Shown: positions 47,009 through 52,260 of the stretch, in pieces | Numbering within the stretch: position 1 is the stretch's first letter | Layout: each line of letters opens with the position of its first letter | Source: Bacillota bacterium | Lineage (GTDB): Bacteria; Bacillota; UBA994; UBA5500 | Direction of reading: 5' to 3' | NCBI GenBank assembly: GCA_029781045.1 | Contig: JAKOXL010000048.1 | Span: forward strand, 1-52,260 | Length of the DNA stretch: 52,260 nucleotides | Translations under genes and position numbers: made by a program | Notes under the pieces: generated by a model | The model's database searches: none | What the model saw: the letters and a program-made list of their open reading frames with translations, nothing else | Told to the model about the DNA's origin: nothing

Positions 47009-47423
47009 GGATGAATACCTCTTCTTCACTATGGGCTTCGGTAGTGGTGACAACTACCGCCACCTCATTACGATACTCGGGAGAATGAACGACGGTGATT
47101 GGAAGCTGCCGTTTCTTGGCCGTCTGCAAAATGGGGCGGGCATGCTGCACTTCCGAAGCTTTCACAAAGATATGACAACAACGGGAATCAGCCAAGGCGT
47201 TTACCAACTCCTGGGGTACAGGGCGCAGGCGCAGGACCTCGGAAGTAATGGCCCATAGGACCTGTTCTGGGAACTGACCCAAGAACTGGCTCCGCTCCCA
47301 GCGTCGCAATTGGGGCGGCCCACTGAGGCCGATGGCAGCGGCCTGCTCTAACCTATCCTTTTCCAAGAAGGCTTGAGTAGCCTCAGCCTCTATCCGTTGT
47401 ATAATCTTTGCACCGCCGGCCAT
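46995..47423 (-). CDS. YueI-like (DUF1694) protein
   Basis: 142 aa. GPPQLRRWERSQFLGQFPEQ (about 35-54) matches the conserved DUF1694 motif G-x-P-x-x-x-x-x-E-R-x-x-x-L-G-x-F, followed by alternating strands and helices (CCHIFVKASEVQHARPIL). Function unknown. The ATG at 47423 is chosen (GAGG within the atpC end); the gene overlaps atpC by six bases of the ribosome-site region and likely belongs to the atp operon. Earlier in-frame GTG/ATG codons lack a site. Confidence 0.8.
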   Translation of the reverse strand: MAGGAKIIQRIEAEATQAFLEKDRLEQAAAIGLSGPPQLRRWERSQFLGQFPEQVLWAITSEVLRLRPVPQELVNALADSRCCHIFVKASEVQHARPILQTAKKRQLPITVVHSPEYRNEVAVVVTTTEAHSEEEVFIQPRR

Positions 47424-47427
47424 CTTG

Positions 47428-47844
47428 TTACTCCTCAACCCCGGTCGCTCGCAAGCGCGTTAAGGCTTTGCGCAGAGCAATCTCAGCCCGCACCACATCG
47501 ATCTCCTCCTGTTGTTGGTTGGCCAGACGCTCTCGCGCACGCGCCAGAGCTCGGCGGGCCCGATCCACATCGATCTCCTCTGCCAGTTCAGCCGTTTGGG
47601 CTAGAACGGTTACCTTATTGTCAGGGCTGACTTCTAAGAAGCCACCGCTTACTGCCAAGCGCCTCTCCTGGTCAGCTCCCTCTGCCTGTACACGCATCAC
47701 ACCCGTATCCAGCACGGTAACTATTGGGATATGGTTTGGCAAAACACCGATTTGTCCGTCCGCCGTTTGCGCCACAACCAAGGTTGCTTCCTGGCTGAGG
47801 ACAGTGCGTTCTGGGGTTACAACCTCTACCCGCAGCGAGCTCAT
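47428..47844 (-). CDS. atpC: F1F0 ATP synthase subunit epsilon
   Basis: 138 aa. N-terminal beta-sandwich (VEVVTPERTVLSQEATLVV, DGQIGVLPNHIPIVT) and C-terminal helical hairpin (EEIDVDRARRALARARERL). It regulates and couples the F1 motor. It follows atpD directly, with no gap (start 47844, atpD stop at 47845). Confidence 0.95.
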   Translation of the reverse strand: MSSLRVEVVTPERTVLSQEATLVVAQTADGQIGVLPNHIPIVTVLDTGVMRVQAEGADQERRLAVSGGFLEVSPDNKVTVLAQTAELAEEIDVDRARRALARARERLANQQQEEIDVVRAEIALRKALTRLRATGVEE

Positions 47845-49278
<1,434 letters not shown>

Positions 49279-50136
49279 TTACTTCAGTGCCTCGGCACCA
49301 GCCACGATTTCGGAAATCTCGCTCGTGATGCTGGCCTGACGGGCACGGTTAAAGCTGATTGTAAGTTTCTCTATCATTTCATCGGCGTTCTTAGTGGCTG
49401 CCTCCATAGCTGTCATACGTGCCGCCTCTTCACTGGCCTTGGCCTCTAATAGTGCCCGATAGACAATGGTTGACACATAGCGAGGAAGCAAAGCATTAAG
49501 CACCGCCTCTGGAGACGGTTCAAATAAATACTCGGCAGCCAAACCTTCCGTTTTGGCAGTCGGCGCCGACAGCGGCAGGAGGCGTGTTACAGTTTGCCGT
49601 TGCGTAAGGGCATTAACAAAGCTCGGGTAGACTAAATAGATCTCATCTAGCAACTCACTGAGATAGAACTCGGTGAGTGCATTGGCGATCAGATTAGCCT
49701 TGGCAAAGGTAATCTCATCGCCCAGGCCCACGTACTCTCCCATGAGGTTATAACCGCGGCGTTTAAAGTAGTCGCGACCTTTACTGCCTACAGTAATCAG
49801 GTGCACACTACGCGGGTCGCGCTTCTCCAGCTCCCGCAAGGCGTTGCGTATTATACTGGCAGCAAAACCACCAGCCAAACCGCGATCGGCTGTGATGACT
49901 ACGAAGCCTGTGTTCTTAACTTCCCGCTGAGCTAAGAGGGGATGGAGAGAAGTATCCACACGCGTACCTAAGCGGACCAACACTTCTTCCATTTTATCGG
50001 AGTAGGGCCGTCCAGCGAATAAGGCCCGTTGAGCCCGGCGTAGCTTAGCTCCAGCCACCATCTTCATAGCCCGGGTGATCTGCTGGATATTGCGAACTGA
50101 TCGGATACGCCGTCGGATATCCTGCATAGTTGCCAC
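49279..50136 (-). CDS. atpG: F1F0 ATP synthase subunit gamma
   Basis: 285 aa central rotor stalk. N-terminal helix ATMQDIRRRIRSVRNIQQIT and C-terminal helix MEAATKNADEMIEKLTISFN with NRARQASITSEISEIVAGAE are diagnostic. The GTG at 50136 has GAGGTGA 6 bases upstream; an ATG three codons later is the alternative. Confidence 0.96.
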   Translation of the reverse strand: MATMQDIRRRIRSVRNIQQITRAMKMVAGAKLRRAQRALFAGRPYSDKMEEVLVRLGTRVDTSLHPLLAQREVKNTGFVVITADRGLAGGFAASIIRNALRELEKRDPRSVHLITVGSKGRDYFKRRGYNLMGEYVGLGDEITFAKANLIANALTEFYLSELLDEIYLVYPSFVNALTQRQTVTRLLPLSAPTAKTEGLAAEYLFEPSPEAVLNALLPRYVSTIVYRALLEAKASEEAARMTAMEAATKNADEMIEKLTISFNRARQASITSEISEIVAGAEALK

Positions 50137-50173
50137 TATTCGTCACCTCACCTTCCTCAATAAACTGTCGGCA

Positions 50174-51679
50174 CTAGGAGAAAATCCGCTTAAAGTCGGC
50201 TATTGCATCTTCCAGTGCTTGTACAGTTTCGGGTTTAAGCTCGGCTTCGGTGCGAATCTTCTTTAGGATTTCTGGCCGTGAATCCCGCAAATAGCTGACG
50301 AAGCTATCAGCAAAGGTGGTTACTCGCGCCAGCTCAACACCATCCAGATGGCCGTTGACTCCCAAATAGAGCTGGACCACCTGCTCTTCTACTGGCATGG
50401 GAGCCCCTTCCGGCTGCTTCAGCAACTCTTGCAGGCGCTCACCGCGATTAAGACGGGCTTGGGTAGCTCGATCCAGCTCAGAACCAAACTGGGCAAAAGC
50501 CGCCAGCTCGCGATACTGGGCCAAATCGAGGCGCAGACGCCCGGCCACTTGGCGCATGGCTTTGATCTGGGCGCTACTACCAACACGGGACACGGAGAGG
50601 CCTGCATTCACCGCTGGTCGCAGACCGGCGTAGAAGAGGTCGCTTTCTAAGTAGATCTGCCCGTCGGTTATGGAGATAACGTTGGTCGGTATATAGGCTG
50701 AAACGTCGCCGGCTTGAGTTTCGATGATGGGCAGTGCTGTTAATGAACCGCCACCATACTGGCTGGACAACTTGGCAGCCCGTTCCAAAAGACGAGAGTG
50801 CAAGTAGAAAACGTCGCCTGGATAGGCCTCCCGCCCAGGTGGACGGCGAGTAAGCAAACTCATGGCCCGGTAAGCCACCGCATGCTTAGACAAATCATCA
50901 TAGACGATTAGCACGTCTTTACCCTGCCACATGAAATCCTCGCCCATGGCACAGCCGGCATAGGGAGCTAAGAACTGCAAAGTGGCTGACTCGGAGGCGG
51001 TGGCGGACACAATAATTGTATAATCCATGGCACCCCTCTCTTCCAGGGTACGCAAAATGCGAGCCACCGTGGAAGCCTTCTGTCCAATCGCCACATAGAT
51101 GCAGATGACATTTTGTCCCTTTTGGTTGATGATGGTATCGACCGCAATGGCCGTCTTACCGGTACCCCGGTCACCAATGATCAACTCGCGCTGCCCACGA
51201 CCGATGGGTATCATGGAGTCAATAGCTTTAATACCAGTCTGGAGCGGCGTTTTCACCGGTTCGCGGGTGACAACGCCAGGGGCGATGACCTCGACGGGGC
51301 GAGCTTTGTCCGTCTGAATGGGACCTTTGCCATCGAGGGGCTGCCCTAAGGGGTTAACTACACGGCCGATCATGGCCTCGCCTACTGGCACTTCCACGAT
51401 GCGCCTGGTGCGGCGGACCACATCGCCTTCCTTGATATGTCTATCATCGCCTAAGATTGCACAGGCAACGTTATCTTCTTCTAAGTTGAGCACCATACCA
51501 TAAACGCCACCGGGGAACTCCAGGAGTTCGCCGGCCATAGCCTCTGTAAGACCATAGAGCCGGGCAATGCCGTCACCTACTTGCAGTACAGTACCGACTT
51601 CATCGAGCGCGATGGCGGCCTCAAACTCTTCTATCTGCTTTCTTAATATGGAACTGATCTCTTCAGGTCCTAGTCGCAT
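50174..51679 (-). CDS. atpA: F1F0 ATP synthase subunit alpha
   Basis: 501 aa non-catalytic nucleotide-binding subunit. Walker [21 protein letters not shown], and the segments [20 protein letters not shown] and [20 protein letters not shown] are conserved; the C-terminal arginine-finger region [13 protein letters not shown] is intact. The ATG at 51679 overlaps the atpH stop (TGATG). GGGTGAG lies 5 bases upstream. Confidence 0.98.
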   Translation of the reverse strand: MRLGPEEISSILRKQIEEFEAAIALDEVGTVLQVGDGIARLYGLTEAMAGELLEFPGGVYGMVLNLEEDNVACAILGDDRHIKEGDVVRRTRRIVEVPVGEAMIGRVVNPLGQPLDGKGPIQTDKARPVEVIAPGVVTREPVKTPLQTGIKAIDSMIPIGRGQRELIIGDRGTGKTAIAVDTIINQKGQNVICIYVAIGQKASTVARILRTLEERGAMDYTIIVSATASESATLQFLAPYAGCAMGEDFMWQGKDVLIVYDDLSKHAVAYRAMSLLTRRPPGREAYPGDVFYLHSRLLERAAKLSSQYGGGSLTALPIIETQAGDVSAYIPTNVISITDGQIYLESDLFYAGLRPAVNAGLSVSRVGSSAQIKAMRQVAGRLRLDLAQYRELAAFAQFGSELDRATQARLNRGERLQELLKQPEGAPMPVEEQVVQLYLGVNGHLDGVELARVTTFADSFVSYLRDSRPEILKKIRTEAELKPETVQALEDAIADFKRIFS

Positions 51680-52251
51680 CAACTACTCACCCCTGACTGA
51701 TGAACTTGTGCCTGCATTATTCTCTGGCGCAGTTGCTGCAAGCGACGGGCTAGACTGCCGTCATAAACCTTGTCGCCGATCCTAAGCACCACACCACCTA
51801 ATAAGGACTTATCAATTCTCGCATTCAGCTCCACCTTCTCACAGCCAGTCAACGCTCTTACCTGTTGACCTAACTGCTCCAGTTCGCTGTTATTGAGTTG
51901 GCGAGTAGCGGTCACTTCCGCAACCAACTCACCTCTAAACCGCCTTAATGCGGCCTGGTAAGCGGCAACGATGCTTGCCAGTTCTGCCTCTCTCTTCTTC
52001 TGCCACAGCAGTTGGACGAAATTATGGGTGATCTTCTCCACCAAAACCTTCTCCAAAACCGGCATGAGCATGGCGCGTTTCTTGGTCGGCGGCAACTGCT
52101 TATGATAAAAGAAACGCTCTACCTCGGGACTCTGGGACAACACATGCATTAATGCGGCCAGATCATCGGCAACAGCATCAACTAGCCCTTGGTCCTGAGC
52201 AGCGTCAAAAAGGGCACGAGCATAACGTTCAGCAATCACTCTACTGGACAT
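51679..52251 (-). CDS. atpH: F1F0 ATP synthase subunit delta
   Basis: 190 aa peripheral-stalk subunit. N-terminal [20 protein letters not shown] and C-terminal [20 protein letters not shown] with [13 protein letters not shown] are characteristic. The ATG at 52251 is close to the window edge; the TAA just upstream (near 52257) may be the stop of atpF, which would lie outside. Order H-A-G-D-C is the standard operon order. Confidence 0.95.
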   Translation of the reverse strand: MSSRVIAERYARALFDAAQDQGLVDAVADDLAALMHVLSQSPEVERFFYHKQLPPTKKRAMLMPVLEKVLVEKITHNFVQLLWQKKREAELASIVAAYQAALRRFRGELVAEVTATRQLNNSELEQLGQQVRALTGCEKVELNARIDKSLLGGVVLRIGDKVYDGSLARRLQQLRQRIMQAQVHQSGVSS

Positions 52252-52260
52252 GGGCCTTAT

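Overview
The window is chromosomal DNA from an endospore-forming, flagellated member of the Bacillota. Three things point there: spoIID, spoIIID and a spoIIQ-like gene; a degSU-comF-flagellar block and an atp-ywmB-murA-spoIID-spoIIQ-spoIIID-mbl-flhO-flhP block in nearly the gene order known from Bacillus subtilis; and strong GGAGG-type ribosome binding sites with many GTG and TTG starts. The genus cannot be fixed from what is visible. Base composition looks even at slightly above half G+C. No rRNA, tRNA, CRISPR array, prophage or intact insertion sequence was seen. Nearly everything lies on the minus strand; the only plus-strand genes are one three-gene operon at 4.9-8.1 kb.

Layout from left to right: (1) 1-2.8 kb, filament genes fliD (cut by the edge), flaG and flagellin, the last with a sigma-D promoter and a structured leader. 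(2) 3.1-8.5 kb, an accessory island: two tandem DUF488 genes, a dual-OB-like gene broken by an in-frame TAG, and the plus-strand MoxR/DUF58/membrane-protein operon, flanked by palindromic repeats. (3) 8.5-23 kb, a chemoreceptor, then csrA-fliW-yviE-flgL-flgK-flgN-flgM under a sigma-D promoter, two HD-GYP genes, yvyF, comFC and comFA, with 5-oxoprolinase genes (pxpA and a pxpB-pxpC fusion) wedged between comFA and comFC. (4) 23-31 kb, recD2, a candidate structured RNA, degU, degS, metK, a small membrane protein and a DegV protein. (5) 31-36.5 kb, accessory genes: a Rossmann-MCP fusion, an M20 amidohydrolase, a YlmH-like S4 protein, a SAP-domain protein and a TetR regulator with its operator. 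(6) 36.5-47 kb, rod genes, mbl, sporulation genes, pyrF, an orphan kinase with Spo0A-box-like sites, murA and ywmB. (7) 47-52.3 kb, the F1 part of ATP synthase (atpH-A-G-D-C) followed by a yueI-like gene.

How the parts connect: sigma-D sites lie before both flgM and flagellin, so hook completion, FlgM export, the FliW-CsrA switch and flagellin synthesis can form one circuit. The flagellin leader carries two hairpins that show GGA in the loop, as expected of CsrA targets. DegS-DegU, the com genes and two HD-GYP proteins surround this block. On the right, spoIIID has a sigma-E-like promoter and the orphan kinase has tandem Spo0A-box-like sites.

Observations most worth checking: the three-way-junction RNA upstream of recD2, the GGA-loop flagellin leader, the overlapping inverted repeats (a possible pseudoknot) at the spoIIQ-like start, the terminator repeat family with a conserved tail, the amber codon in the dual-OB-like gene, and the Rossmann-MCP fusion.
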